Shown: positions 28,000 through 37,971 of the stretch, piece by piece
Layout of the letters: each line of letters opens with the position of its first letter
Numbering within the stretch: position 1 is the stretch's first letter
DNA from: Aliivibrio sifiae
GTDB taxonomy: Bacteria; Pseudomonadota; Gammaproteobacteria; Enterobacterales; Vibrionaceae
Assembly (NCBI RefSeq): GCF_002954715.1
Contig: NZ_MSCP01000002.1
Coordinates: forward strand, 1,373,569 to 1,437,568
Direction: 5' to 3'
Length of the DNA: 64,000 bases
Notes under the pieces: model-generated
What the model saw: only the letters and a program-made list of their open reading frames with translations
What the model was told of the DNA's origin: nothing
Database searches by the model: none
Position numbers and translations under genes: made by a program

Positions 28000-30648
28000 T
28001 TATTGTGCGTCTTTTGCATTGTCTTCTAAAAAGGCCATCACTTCTTCACGCTCTAATGGATTTAATCCTGCCCGAGGGAACATACTTTTAGTGATCCCAT
28101 GCCATTGAGTTTTTGTATATTGCTTAGGATCTTTTGCTGAGTGGCACATCGTACATCGTTGATAGAACAGCGCCTCACCAACACTTTGTGCCGTAGCCTC
28201 CACCTCTGCCCCCTCAGTACCTAATGTTGTATTCACTTTATCAATGCGAATATCCGTATCTACAGTGACTATTCTTGGTGGCTCAAAAGCAAGGTTAGAT
28301 GACTCAGGATCACTGCATCGTTGGATATATGCCAAGCAAGTATTTGCGCTATTTGCCTGACTTAAATCACTGCATGCTTGACTTGAAGTTAACACATTAA
28401 TGGATCCACTATTACAGCGTCCTTGGCTATCAAATTGCAGCCATGCACCTTCTTCTAAACTAATCACGCCGGGCATAATCTGATCAGAGACTTTCGCCCC
28501 AGCGATCACTCGGCCACGTTCATTAAATATCTCAACTAATTGGCCAGAACGAATACCGTGCTTCTCTGCATCATTATCATTGATAAGTACGTATTGTCGC
28601 CCTTGCACACTTTCATATTTGCGAACCTCTGTATTTGCCAATTGCGAATGCAAACGCATATAAGGATGCGGACTCACGACGTGAACTTCATTAGGTTTTG
28701 CGTCACCTAAGTATTCAAACGGTTCTAAAAACGTTGGCATTGGAGGGCAATTTTTCACATCAAAATTAGCGATATCTTGGCAATACAGTTCTATTTTACC
28801 TGACGTGGTATGAAGCGGGTTCTTATCTGGATCTTGATAAAAATCTCCATGCCTTACCCATTGGTTTGCTTCTTGTGGGACTGGTAATAAAGCTACGCCA
28901 TTTTTCCAAAATTCATCAAACGATAACGTTGCAGAAGACGCTTTATAAGCACGTTTTAAAATATCATCAAATGGCAAACCATCCGTAAATTTATCTTCAA
29001 CTTTAAAGATCTCAGCCAGTTTTCTAAATATTTCAAAATCATCTAAGCTTTCACCGTAAGGCTTAATAACTTGGCGCATCGCATAAATTTTATCATTACT
29101 GTAAGTTCCTCCAGAAGAGAGATCATTTCGTTCTAACGTACTGGTTGCTGGCAATACAATATCAGCATAACGAGATGATGCGCACCACCATGGGTCTTGG
29201 CACACAAACGTTTCCACTTTTTGATTAAGTGCATTAATAAGTTCATTTGTATCTTGCTGATGAGAAAGGAGATTATTGCCTGCGTTATACACCATTTTGA
29301 CATCAGGATAGGTGTATTCAATACCATCTCTAGTGAAGGTTTTTCCTGGATTCATTAGCATTTCAGAAATGCGTGAAGCAGGGCAAATAGCGCTGACTGG
29401 ATTTTTACCCTGAGATAAGCCAATCGGTAGTGCCTTACCTGATTGAGGCATGCCACCATTACCATAATGCCAGCTAAAACCAACGCCTTCACCCGGTTTA
29501 CCAATCTTCCCTAACATGGCTGCAAAGTTAATGATTGCCCAATGGATCATCTCACCGTGATCCGCTCTTTGTAATGACCAGCCGGCTGCAAATTGAGTTT
29601 TACTCGTAGCAAAAGTAACGGCCATTTTTCGAATATCTTTTGAGGATATTCCTGTAATTTTAGCAGCCCATTCTGGTGACTTAACTACCCCATCCGTTTT
29701 ACCCATCAGATGGTCAATGTACTTATCAGCACCGACGGTATAGCGGTCTAGATATGCGGTATCGTGAAGATCTGTCGCATAAACGTGTTGAGCCATAGCT
29801 AAAAACAACGCCGTATCGGTATTAGGTACAATTTTCACCCATTCTGCGTCTAACTCATCATCCGTTCGCGTGCGCTGTGGGTTAATTGAAATGAATTTGA
29901 TGCCATCTTCTGCAAATTGCTTCCAATGTGGGTACATCTGATGGTCGGCAACTCTGAATTCAATGCGGTTATTTTTCCAAGGATCACAACCAATCAATAC
30001 AAATATCTCAGTGTTCTCTTGAATCACAGGCCACGCTGTTTGTGGTGAGTACACTTCCATATCACCAATAACATGAGGAAGTATAACTTGAGAAGCACCA
30101 CCTGAATAATCCCCTGTAGTGGTGCTTTGTCCACCAATTAAGTTAAAGAACCGACCTTGCAATACCTGCGGCCTCATTAGGCCTGCGTTCGACCAACCAC
30201 CATAAGAGCTACTAAAAATAGCTTCATTACCATAATCTGTTGCCGTCGTTTGAATCGCGTCTGCCACTAGAGATAATGCGGTTTCCCAACTCACTCTCAC
30301 AAAAGGTTCTTTTCCACGTAAATGAGGCTTGGTATCACCTTTAGGGTCAGCGAGATAAGATGCCCTTACCATAGGATATTTAACGCGAGTTTTATCGTAG
30401 ACTCGACCAATTAAACCCTCAGTGAGCATTTCAGTTGGCATTGCGTCTAGTTCTTTACGCGGTTGAATACCAACAAGCACGCCAGCTTTGACTATGGCAT
30501 TAAATGGTCCCCAATGACTGGCGTGTGGAATAACCTCGACATCTTCATCATCAAAGAATTTCGAAGCTGGATAAACCATTAAACCACCACCCGCAACAAC
30601 AGCAGTAGCAATGGATGTTTTTAAAAAGGTACGTCGAGAAATAGCCAT
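28000..30648 (-). CDS. TMAO/S-oxide reductase of the TorA type with C-terminal haem c domain
   Basis: An 882-residue molybdopterin-guanine-dinucleotide reductase of the DMSO-reductase family. The Tat signal is SRRTFLK at residues 4-10. TTTGDYSGGASQVILPH has the Mo-ligand Ser at residue 182 as in TorA. The last 65 residues hold a class I haem motif, CTMCH (Cys832, Cys835, His836), with a possible axial Met near residue 856 in KSMFPRAG. E. coli TorA is about 848 residues and has no haem; it uses TorC. Here the electron input is fused. No torC, torD or torSTR genes are adjacent, and the gene has its own terminator. It interrupts the sugar locus. Confidence 0.88.
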   Translation of the reverse strand: MAISRRTFLKTSIATAVVAGGGLMVYPASKFFDDEDVEVIPHASHWGPFNAIVKAGVLVGIQPRKELDAMPTEMLTEGLIGRVYDKTRVKYPMVRASYLADPKGDTKPHLRGKEPFVRVSWETALSLVADAIQTTATDYGNEAIFSSSYGGWSNAGLMRPQVLQGRFFNLIGGQSTTTGDYSGGASQVILPHVIGDMEVYSPQTAWPVIQENTEIFVLIGCDPWKNNRIEFRVADHQMYPHWKQFAEDGIKFISINPQRTRTDDELDAEWVKIVPNTDTALFLAMAQHVYATDLHDTAYLDRYTVGADKYIDHLMGKTDGVVKSPEWAAKITGISSKDIRKMAVTFATSKTQFAAGWSLQRADHGEMIHWAIINFAAMLGKIGKPGEGVGFSWHYGNGGMPQSGKALPIGLSQGKNPVSAICPASRISEMLMNPGKTFTRDGIEYTYPDVKMVYNAGNNLLSHQQDTNELINALNQKVETFVCQDPWWCASSRYADIVLPATSTLERNDLSSGGTYSNDKIYAMRQVIKPYGESLDDFEIFRKLAEIFKVEDKFTDGLPFDDILKRAYKASSATLSFDEFWKNGVALLPVPQEANQWVRHGDFYQDPDKNPLHTTSGKIELYCQDIANFDVKNCPPMPTFLEPFEYLGDAKPNEVHVVSPHPYMRLHSQLANTEVRKYESVQGRQYVLINDNDAEKHGIRSGQLVEIFNERGRVIAGAKVSDQIMPGVISLEEGAWLQFDSQGRCNSGSINVLTSSQACSDLSQANSANTCLAYIQRCSDPESSNLAFEPPRIVTVDTDIRIDKVNTTLGTEGAEVEATAQSVGEALFYQRCTMCHSAKDPKQYTKTQWHGITKSMFPRAGLNPLEREEVMAFLEDNAKDAQ

Positions 30649-30857
30649 AATACATTCCGTAGTGTTAGTTACTTATCAATACTGATGATTCGATAAATAA
30701 TTCATTGGGAACATAGTAAACCTTTAAAGATTCATTTTACATGCACATTTAAAGGTTAAAAAATAATGCTATTAAATAAAATATACCTTATAAGAAGTTA
30801 ATAACTTTAGGCTGCATTTTCTCTAATTTTAGCAACGTAATTATGAACTTCTAAATA

Positions 30858-32375
30858 TTAAAAGAATGATTCCATTTTTGATGAATAGCAAGTGACCCCT
30901 TTTCTTAATAAATTATTCTTGGGTCTATCTGCTCGCCCCGTTACCTTTTCTTTTAATTCACGCCATGCAGATTGTGTTAACAGACGACGACTTAATGGGG
31001 ACTGTTCCGCAATATACTCATTTTTAAATATGGCTATCACCTCTTGAGTTTCGTATATGCCAAGTACCTTCATATTAATTGCAGGAATATCGAATTCAAA
31101 GCCTCCCTGTTCTATTTCTAATGGCGCCTCTTCTGCCTCCCAAAGGTTGATTTTATCTCCACAGAAGAGTGCTACATTGAGGGCTCTCAATGACCATAAA
31201 CTGCTGGCAGGTCCACTGTAGTTATCTACCAAACGGACATCTTCATCAAACATCCCTTGTGTGGGTAATCCTGCTTTTAGAGATCCATGACTAATAAAAT
31301 ATTTAAGATTACAGTGGAAAGCTCTTTTGGCTTCACCAACAGAAATGTTATTACTTCGTAAATCGACAGCAGCTAATAATGGTGCAGCAGCAGCTAAGCG
31401 ATAACATGCACTCCTCCCAAAAAACGGTAAGCCTTTCTCTGTAAAGAAATATCGATAATTGCCGACAAAATCAGACAATACATTTTTTATAAAATCAGAA
31501 TCAAAATCAGGATTAATCTGGGTGAACCAATATAAACTATAATGAAAAGCCCACGCATTGTAATAATCGTAATTACCCTTAGCCCCATCACGAAACCAAC
31601 CATCGCCGACATAAAACTCTTTTATTCTTTCGTATTTATCATATTGAATAACATCTTCACCGTTCAATGCTTTCAATACGACTTGCACCGTAAGTACAAA
31701 TAAATGCCAATTATTATCAACCGTTTCACAATGATTAACTTGTTTAAACCACGTCACTATTTGTAGTTTTTCACTTATTGAGAAACTGTCCCACACCCAT
31801 TCTTTACTCAACCATAATGCTAAAGCTAAATCTGCACTCTCGCAGACTCTCTGATCACAATGATGAAGAGTGCCCCAATATCCTTTATGTTGCGGATTGG
31901 TTCCTGCCAAGAAAGCCTTACGGAGGACCTCTGGAACTAAAATTGGCTGCTGATTTAAACCTGTAATTATTGTATTAGATTTTCCATTGGCATGTAGCCA
32001 CGCAGCTAATGTAGGCAAAGTTCGACTTGTTCCCTCCATTGCATCTGTTCTTGCTGTTTGCTGGCTTGGTCTTCCCGGATAATAAGCATGGCTATAATCC
32101 CATACTGAGTAATGTACAAACGCCTCTGAAATATAACTAACAATGAAATCACATTGTTGTTTTAAAACTGTATTTTTATCTGAAAGAAGGTTTTTTATAT
32201 ATTCATCATGTTGCGTATATGCAGGCTTTTTATTTTTGTATCTAATGATATTTTCTTTAATCGATGTTACATACATCATTAAATTTGGGTGTTCATAAGC
32301 AATGGTTGGCCGAGCAGTTTCTCTTATCTGTTTTGGTTGATATAAAAGCGTTTGATTTTCGACTTTTTGCTTCAT
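30858..32375 (-). CDS. DUF2264 protein, putative polysaccharide-processing enzyme
   Basis: A 505-residue soluble protein with no signal peptide. NNWHLFVLTVQVVLKAL, FYVGDGWFRDGAKGNYDYYN, AFHYSLYW and FFGRSACYRLAAAAP match the DUF2264 pattern, an alpha/alpha-toroid family common in polysaccharide loci. Activity is not established; such folds often house uronyl hydrolases or lyases. It sits downstream of anSME-sulfatase on the same strand but behind a terminator-like hairpin. GAGAGGAG precedes the ATG. A cytoplasmic hydrolase of an unsaturated or sulfated oligosaccharide is the most natural hypothesis. Confidence 0.72.
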   Translation of the reverse strand: MKQKVENQTLLYQPKQIRETARPTIAYEHPNLMMYVTSIKENIIRYKNKKPAYTQHDEYIKNLLSDKNTVLKQQCDFIVSYISEAFVHYSVWDYSHAYYPGRPSQQTARTDAMEGTSRTLPTLAAWLHANGKSNTIITGLNQQPILVPEVLRKAFLAGTNPQHKGYWGTLHHCDQRVCESADLALALWLSKEWVWDSFSISEKLQIVTWFKQVNHCETVDNNWHLFVLTVQVVLKALNGEDVIQYDKYERIKEFYVGDGWFRDGAKGNYDYYNAWAFHYSLYWFTQINPDFDSDFIKNVLSDFVGNYRYFFTEKGLPFFGRSACYRLAAAAPLLAAVDLRSNNISVGEAKRAFHCNLKYFISHGSLKAGLPTQGMFDEDVRLVDNYSGPASSLWSLRALNVALFCGDKINLWEAEEAPLEIEQGGFEFDIPAINMKVLGIYETQEVIAIFKNEYIAEQSPLSRRLLTQSAWRELKEKVTGRADRPKNNLLRKGVTCYSSKMESFF

Positions 32376-32397
32376 TTTTTATACTCCTCTCAAAAAC

Positions 32398-32433
32398 GAA
32401 AAAAGCCACAAAACACAGAGGTTATGTGGCTTA
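32398..32433 (-). terminator. Terminator-like hairpin between sulfatase and DUF2264 genes
   Basis: On the minus strand AAGCCACA pairs with TGTGGCTT, followed by TTTTTCG. It lies between the sulfatase stop and the DUF2264 start, so the latter may depend on read-through or its own promoter. Confidence 0.72.
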
Positions 32434-32447
32434 AACAAAGTGCTGAT

Positions 32448-34061
32448 TTACTCTTTGGCAGATTCAGTTAAAACTTGATAACGATCTTGACCCCACGCGA
32501 CTGGTTTTGGTTTATCTTTAATCCAGTTATAAAAGGCGTTTTTCATCTCTTTTACTTTCTCTGGGTATTTTTTAGCTAAATCAATCGACTCAGACGGATC
32601 TTCTTTATCATTGAATAACTTCACTTTATTTGAACCATCATCATAGAAATATAAAGCCCAATCTTGATCACGAATAGCCCATGATCCTTTAGACAGTTTT
32701 TCTAAATTTGGATTCTCAGGAATTGTGTTGGTTTCGTAAGTGATCCATTTCCAATAGCCGTACCAGAACGCATCATTTTCTTCACTGTAATGTTTCGCTC
32801 CAGGACCTGCCCAATATAAGTATTGATGAGGTGATGTTTCTGCCTTCCCCTCCAAAACAGGCATAATGTTTTTACCATCAACCTGCATATCTTTCGGAAT
32901 ATCAATGCCTGCAGCAGCTAGCGCTGTTGGTAGGATATCGAGTGCAGAAATTAATGAATCGCTTTCACCGCCCGCAGGTATATGTTTTGGCCAATAAGCA
33001 ACGAATGGAACTCTTACCCCACCATTATACATTTGTCCTTTAAAGCCTTTATCCATCCCGTTCATTGGCATTGGTGACTCATGTACTGCACCGTTATCAG
33101 ACAAGAAAAAGATGATGGTGTTATCTAACTCCCCTTTCTTCTCTAAGTTATCCATGATAATACCAAGGCTTTCATCCGCCGCATTAATAGCCGCAAAATA
33201 CTTATCTGCCTCGACATTACCTGTATTAAATCTATCCATGTATTTCGCCGGAGATGCTTCTTCTAACGGAATATGAGGCACGCTAAATGCAAGATTAACA
33301 AAGAAAGGTTTATCGCCACTTTCATCGATGAACTTCAACGCTTGATCAGTTAAGTTATGCGTTAAATAACCCGGAGCGGAGATGTTTTTTCCATTCTGCC
33401 AAATTGCAGGAGAATCCCATAAAGCGGCACCAGATGCATAAAAACTATAAGAATAATCAAAACCACGATCTTCTGGTCCATAGCCTTTTGGTGTTACTGT
33501 TATTTGATTATCATGGTAATCACGGGTGCGTTTATCTTCATCAACTAAATTCTTCCCAGCAATTTTAGCATTATGCCATTTACCTATAGTCGCAGTTCGG
33601 TAACCATTTTCTTGGAAAAGAGCAGGTAATAGTTTGATATCAAGCGGGATGCCCAATTTAGCATCATCATTACTATACGTACCAAAACTGGTTGGGTGAC
33701 GGCCTGTAAAAATACCCGCACGTGATGGGCCACATACAGGATGAGCCACAAACGCATTGGTCATTTTTATGCCATTCGCCGCCAGTTTTTCAACATTTGG
33801 CATCGCTCGTTGTGCGGCATCGATCATCTTATCCAAATCGCCCTGATAACGAACAGGGACAGAGCGCTTAGCTAATTCAGACTTATCCAAACTGTCTAGG
33901 GCAAAATTAAGTTGGCCCGTGCCTAAATCATCCATAACGACAAGTAATACGTTAGGTTGATCAGGATTGTGATTTGCAGCATAAGAAAGCGAAGGTGCAG
34001 CTACACAGGCAGCAGCAACTAGGCTTGCAATTACTGTCTTCTTCGATGAGGACAGGTTCAT
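32448..34061 (-). CDS. Exported type I sulfatase
   Basis: Formylglycine-dependent sulfatase of 537 residues with a Sec signal peptide (about residues 1-29, cut near SYAA). The active-site signature is VCGPSRAGIFTGR with Cys110 and Arg114. Metal ligands VVMDDLG near residues 41-47 and FLSDNGAVHES later are normal. The protein is expected to be periplasmic and to desulfate chondroitin-type oligosaccharides, given the locus; the exact position specificity is unknown. The maturase gene lies 40 bases upstream on the same strand, consistent with a Cys-type sulfatase needing conversion to formylglycine. Confidence 0.88.
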   Translation of the reverse strand: MNLSSSKKTVIASLVAAACVAAPSLSYAANHNPDQPNVLLVVMDDLGTGQLNFALDSLDKSELAKRSVPVRYQGDLDKMIDAAQRAMPNVEKLAANGIKMTNAFVAHPVCGPSRAGIFTGRHPTSFGTYSNDDAKLGIPLDIKLLPALFQENGYRTATIGKWHNAKIAGKNLVDEDKRTRDYHDNQITVTPKGYGPEDRGFDYSYSFYASGAALWDSPAIWQNGKNISAPGYLTHNLTDQALKFIDESGDKPFFVNLAFSVPHIPLEEASPAKYMDRFNTGNVEADKYFAAINAADESLGIIMDNLEKKGELDNTIIFFLSDNGAVHESPMPMNGMDKGFKGQMYNGGVRVPFVAYWPKHIPAGGESDSLISALDILPTALAAAGIDIPKDMQVDGKNIMPVLEGKAETSPHQYLYWAGPGAKHYSEENDAFWYGYWKWITYETNTIPENPNLEKLSKGSWAIRDQDWALYFYDDGSNKVKLFNDKEDPSESIDLAKKYPEKVKEMKNAFYNWIKDKPKPVAWGQDRYQVLTESAKE

Positions 34062-34101
34062 TGTTTACTCCTTGTTATTATTTTCAATTTATCGTGTTGC
34101 G

Positions 34102-35334
34102 TTAAATACGTAGGGTATTTTTAATCAGAGGTACGGCATCAATCGCGGTTCCTCCTTGTTGAATGGCTTGAGACATTAAATGCATGGCAGGTGCGGTTTG
34201 CGTAAAAATTTGCTGATAAGATTTACAAAGATAATTGTGCTTATGCTTTTCTCCATCAAGAGAAACGAGGCGATGTTTAGGGCAACCACCATGACATAAA
34301 CGATACACATCACACGCTTCACATTGACCAGTTAACTTAAGGGATTTCGCGGAGCCAAAACGCTTCTGTTGTTTACTTGTTGCCATTTGAGCTAATGTCG
34401 TTTGCTCAATATTCCCTAATTTATTTGCCGGATAAACATAATGATCACAAGAATAAACATCACCATTTGCTTCTATTACCATGGCTTGCCCACACTCTTT
34501 TGATTGCACACAAGTAGAAGCTGGGTATCCCATCCAACTGCCTAAGATACTATCAAAAATACGAACAAAAACCTGACCGACATCTTCCTTAACCCACTGA
34601 TTAAACACAGCCATCATAAACTGCCCATAACCATCATCAGGCACACTAAAATGAGTTAATTCTGCATCTTGTAAGGGAGAATAATGTCCATTTGTTGATT
34701 GCTGACAATTCGCATTAACTTCAACAATTGGAATAAATTGCATATGAGTTGAACCTAACTCTTTTAATGCTTGATACGTTTCTTTACCACGTTGCCAATT
34801 TTGATCGTTAATCACCGTTAATGTATTAAACTCAACCTTGTACTCTTTTAATAATTCAAGTGCTCGCTTCACTCGCTCAAACGTTGGTTTACCATTAACT
34901 GAAATACGATATTTATCATGAACCTCAGCAATGCCATCAATAGAAACACCAAGCAGAAAATTGTGTTGAGAAAAGAACTCTGCCCATTGACGATTAATGG
35001 CAACAGCATTGGTTTGAAAGCTATTCGTAATCGTTTTACCTTCAGCGTACTGCTGCTGATATTTCACTGCATTTCGATAAAAACCTAAGCCAGCTAGTGT
35101 TGGTTCACCACCCTGCCAAGAGAAATCAACCTCTTGCCCTTGATGTGAGCGGATATAATCACGCACATAACGCTTTAACATTCCATTAGACATATTTTCA
35201 CTTGGCTCAGATGTCGTCTTATTCACCACACCATCTTTTTCTAAGTAGAAGCAGTAATCGCATTTTAAGTTGCAATGAAAACTGGTTGGTTTTGCCATCA
35301 TATGAAAAGCAGCATGTTGTGCATTAGAAGCCAT
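34102..35334 (-). CDS. Anaerobic sulfatase-maturating enzyme, radical SAM
   Basis: Converts the active-site Cys or Ser of sulfatases to formylglycine before export. The 410-residue protein has the radical SAM triad C21-x3-C25-x2-C28 in HCNLKCDYCFY, the WQGGEPTLAG motif and a C-terminal SPASM domain with CDHYVYP and CEACDVYRLCHGGCPKHR. The frame is open upstream, but the ATG at 35334 has AGGGA at seven bases. It is the first gene of the anSME-sulfatase transcript, divergent from the PL8 gene with operator-like sites between. It may also serve the second sulfatase at 49382. Confidence 0.92.
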   Translation of the reverse strand: MASNAQHAAFHMMAKPTSFHCNLKCDYCFYLEKDGVVNKTTSEPSENMSNGMLKRYVRDYIRSHQGQEVDFSWQGGEPTLAGLGFYRNAVKYQQQYAEGKTITNSFQTNAVAINRQWAEFFSQHNFLLGVSIDGIAEVHDKYRISVNGKPTFERVKRALELLKEYKVEFNTLTVINDQNWQRGKETYQALKELGSTHMQFIPIVEVNANCQQSTNGHYSPLQDAELTHFSVPDDGYGQFMMAVFNQWVKEDVGQVFVRIFDSILGSWMGYPASTCVQSKECGQAMVIEANGDVYSCDHYVYPANKLGNIEQTTLAQMATSKQQKRFGSAKSLKLTGQCEACDVYRLCHGGCPKHRLVSLDGEKHKHNYLCKSYQQIFTQTAPAMHLMSQAIQQGGTAIDAVPLIKNTLRI

Positions 35335-35346
35335 AACGATCCCTAT

Positions 35347-35508
35347 CGAAAGTATTTGAAAGCAAGAGCAACAATACACGAAAGTAAATTAAGATTTAAA
35401 GATCGACATCACAAACAAACGAAAGAAAACAAAAATAAATAATTTGCGATATTGATCGATAAATAACCAATTCATTTTCGTTAACCTACGAACGTAAAAT
35501 ATCGAAAG
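35347..35508. promoter_or_regulatory. AgaR-like operator cluster between anSME and PL8 genes
   Basis: CGAAAGTATTTGAAAGCAA (35347-35365), ACGAAAGTAAATTAAG (35379-35394), ACGAAAGAAAACAAAAA (35419-35435) and ATCGAAAGTG (35502-35511) repeat the same element as at the kbaY and agaR promoters. Divergent expression of the maturase-sulfatase unit and the lyase is probably controlled here. Confidence 0.6.
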
Positions 35509-35554
35509 TGATTTTGCATCTTACAAATTCATTAATATTTAAAGGGAATCAATT

Positions 35555-37963
35555 ATGTATATGATCAAAAAACATCGTTTGAATACGATTGCTCTCTCTA
35601 TGTTATTTCTATTTACTGGGAACGCTTACGCTGCAAAAAATACCCAAACACCACAATATTTACTGAGTGATTTTGAGCAAGTAAGAGAAAACTGGGCTGA
35701 AAATTATTTAGGCGATCCCGCTATCACGTTTGATCAAACGCTAAAAAATATGGTGGCCAGCACCAATAACTCAGCGCAAAAACATTGGGATAGCATGACA
35801 CCACAACCAAACACTTCTGGAATTTGGGATGATTTACCATTAATAGATAAAGATAAAACGCTCGGCCCTAATATACGCAGCTCTTATCAACGTTTATTTA
35901 CCATGGCAAAAGCCTATCGTTTGCGTAATGGCAATTTAGAAAATAATCAATTAATGCTAAACGACATCATGACTGCCATGAACTACATAAATCAAAATTT
36001 CTACTTTGTTAATCAATTAGAATATGGCAATTGGTGGCAATGGGAATTGGCAATTCCAAAAGATATTCATAACATTTTAGTGCTACTTTTTGATGATATT
36101 AAAGACAATTACCAAACCATTATAACCAATCACCTTAATGCCACTCGCTATTTCACACCAGACCCAACCCACTTAGGAGTCAGTCCTGGTGCAGCTGAAT
36201 CGACGAATCCTAACTATCGAGAATCAACTGGCGGTAACCGAACCGACAACGCTCAAGTTGTACTTATTCGTGGCATGCTTGAAAACAATAGTGAAGAAAT
36301 CAGCCAAGCAATTGCGGCTCTGCCAGCGGTTATTGAATATGTTAGCGAAGGGGATGGCTATTACACTGATGGGTCATTCTTGCAGCACTCTGATATTGCT
36401 TATAACGGCACATATGGCAATGTATTACTTGGTGGTTTAGGCATTCAAATGAACGCAGTCGCAGGCTCACCTTGGAGTATGGATAGCCAAACCATTAGCG
36501 CCGTTTACAATATCATTAACCAATCGTATGAACCTTTACTGTATAAAGGAGCAATGATGGATATGGTTAATGGTCGCTCTATTTCTCGAAGTGCAGAACA
36601 AAATCATGATGTTGGATTAAATATTGTCAACTCTATGTTGTTCTATACCAATGGACCAGATAGCGATAAGAATAAACAGCTGTCATCACTGATCAAAACC
36701 CAAATAACCGATGATACTTACCAAAACTTCTTTGATAAAATTTATTATGTATCCACGTACCAAGCAGCTCAGCATATTGTTAATGACCCAACGGTTTCAC
36801 TTAAAGACCCTTTGATTGGTAACTTCAACTACCCTTCAATGGATCGTGTTGTGCACCGTAGAAATGATTGGGCTTTCGCTTTAGCTATGCATTCATATCG
36901 TATTGGTAACTACGAATGTATGAATGGTGAAAACCTTAAAGGCTGGTTCACTGGCGATGGCATGACCTATTTATATAACGATCAGCTTGATCATTACACA
37001 GGATATTGGCCAACCGTAAATTCATCTCGCATACCAGGAACTACCGTTGATAATCAACCAATGACCGATTGTAGTGGTGAGCGAGGAGGGACGAATTTAA
37101 ATACCAATATGCAATGGGTTGGCAGTACATCACTAAACAATTATGGTATTGCTGGTATGCAATTTTATAACTGGAGTGACACACTAAGTGCCTATAAATC
37201 TTGGTTTATGTTTGATAATGAAGTCGTCATGCTTGGTTCTAACATTAAAGACCAAAGTAATGGAAATAACATAACTACGATTGAAAATAGAAAGCGCTTA
37301 GCAGATACGCAATTATTTATTGATGGTATAGAGCAAACAGTACTGCCATATCAAGGAACACCAACCACTTTTAGTATTCGTAATGACACACTCGCTAACA
37401 GTGATTTAAGCTATGTTATGTTAACGCCTAAAACCATATCAATAAGCCAAAATAATGTAGATGGTAATTGGAGCGATATTGGCAATAGCAAAGGTGATGT
37501 TTCAGACTCGTACTTACAAGCAACATTAACTCAAGTAGATCAAGCTGATTATCAATATGCTCTACTTCCTAATCAAAACAATGATGCTGTACAAAACTAC
37601 GCTCAACATCCTGATGTCACCATTCTACGTCAAGATGAACAAGCACACGCGGTACAAGAAAACACCTTAAATATCATTGCTGCAAATAATTGGAAAAATA
37701 GTCCCGTTGATATCACCGATACTATTATGCTTAACTCGATAATGGGCTTTATGATTAAAGAAGAAAGTTCAAATACGTTCACTGTTGCAGTTAGTGAACC
37801 AATTCAAACTATCGATAGCGTAAACTTTACCTTTGATAAACAAGACATTGTAATTAAAGACGATATTGAAAACCGTGTGGTACTAAATGGCACAACGATT
37901 ACCATTAATACCTCTGGTTTACAGGGACAGTCTTATTCTTTCCAACTAACGACTCAAGATTAA
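35555..37963 (+). CDS. Polysaccharide lyase family 8 (chondroitin/hyaluronan lyase type)
   Basis: Secreted 802-residue lyase that depolymerises uronate-containing glycosaminoglycans by beta-elimination, releasing 4,5-unsaturated oligosaccharides. A signal peptide is present (to about residue 27, GNAYA). The catalytic set is Asn228 (GGNRTD), His278 (LQHSD), Tyr287 (GTYGNV) and Arg341 (NGRSISR). The spacings 50, 9 and 54 equal those of the Pedobacter chondroitin AC lyase (Asn175, His225, Tyr234, Arg288). The helical N-terminal toroid is followed by beta-sandwich domains. GGGA supports the start. A hairpin follows the stop. Whether chondroitin, dermatan or hyaluronan is preferred is not visible. 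Confidence 0.9.
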   Translation: MYMIKKHRLNTIALSMLFLFTGNAYAAKNTQTPQYLLSDFEQVRENWAENYLGDPAITFDQTLKNMVASTNNSAQKHWDSMTPQPNTSGIWDDLPLIDKDKTLGPNIRSSYQRLFTMAKAYRLRNGNLENNQLMLNDIMTAMNYINQNFYFVNQLEYGNWWQWELAIPKDIHNILVLLFDDIKDNYQTIITNHLNATRYFTPDPTHLGVSPGAAESTNPNYRESTGGNRTDNAQVVLIRGMLENNSEEISQAIAALPAVIEYVSEGDGYYTDGSFLQHSDIAYNGTYGNVLLGGLGIQMNAVAGSPWSMDSQTISAVYNIINQSYEPLLYKGAMMDMVNGRSISRSAEQNHDVGLNIVNSMLFYTNGPDSDKNKQLSSLIKTQITDDTYQNFFDKIYYVSTYQAAQHIVNDPTVSLKDPLIGNFNYPSMDRVVHRRNDWAFALAMHSYRIGNYECMNGENLKGWFTGDGMTYLYNDQLDHYTGYWPTVNSSRIPGTTVDNQPMTDCSGERGGTNLNTNMQWVGSTSLNNYGIAGMQFYNWSDTLSAYKSWFMFDNEVVMLGSNIKDQSNGNNITTIENRKRLADTQLFIDGIEQTVLPYQGTPTTFSIRNDTLANSDLSYVMLTPKTISISQNNVDGNWSDIGNSKGDVSDSYLQATLTQVDQADYQYALLPNQNNDAVQNYAQHPDVTILRQDEQAHAVQENTLNIIAANNWKNSPVDITDTIMLNSIMGFMIKEESSNTFTVAVSEPIQTIDSVNFTFDKQDIVIKDDIENRVVLNGTTITINTSGLQGQSYSFQLTTQD

Positions 37964-37971
37964 ACTACCAA

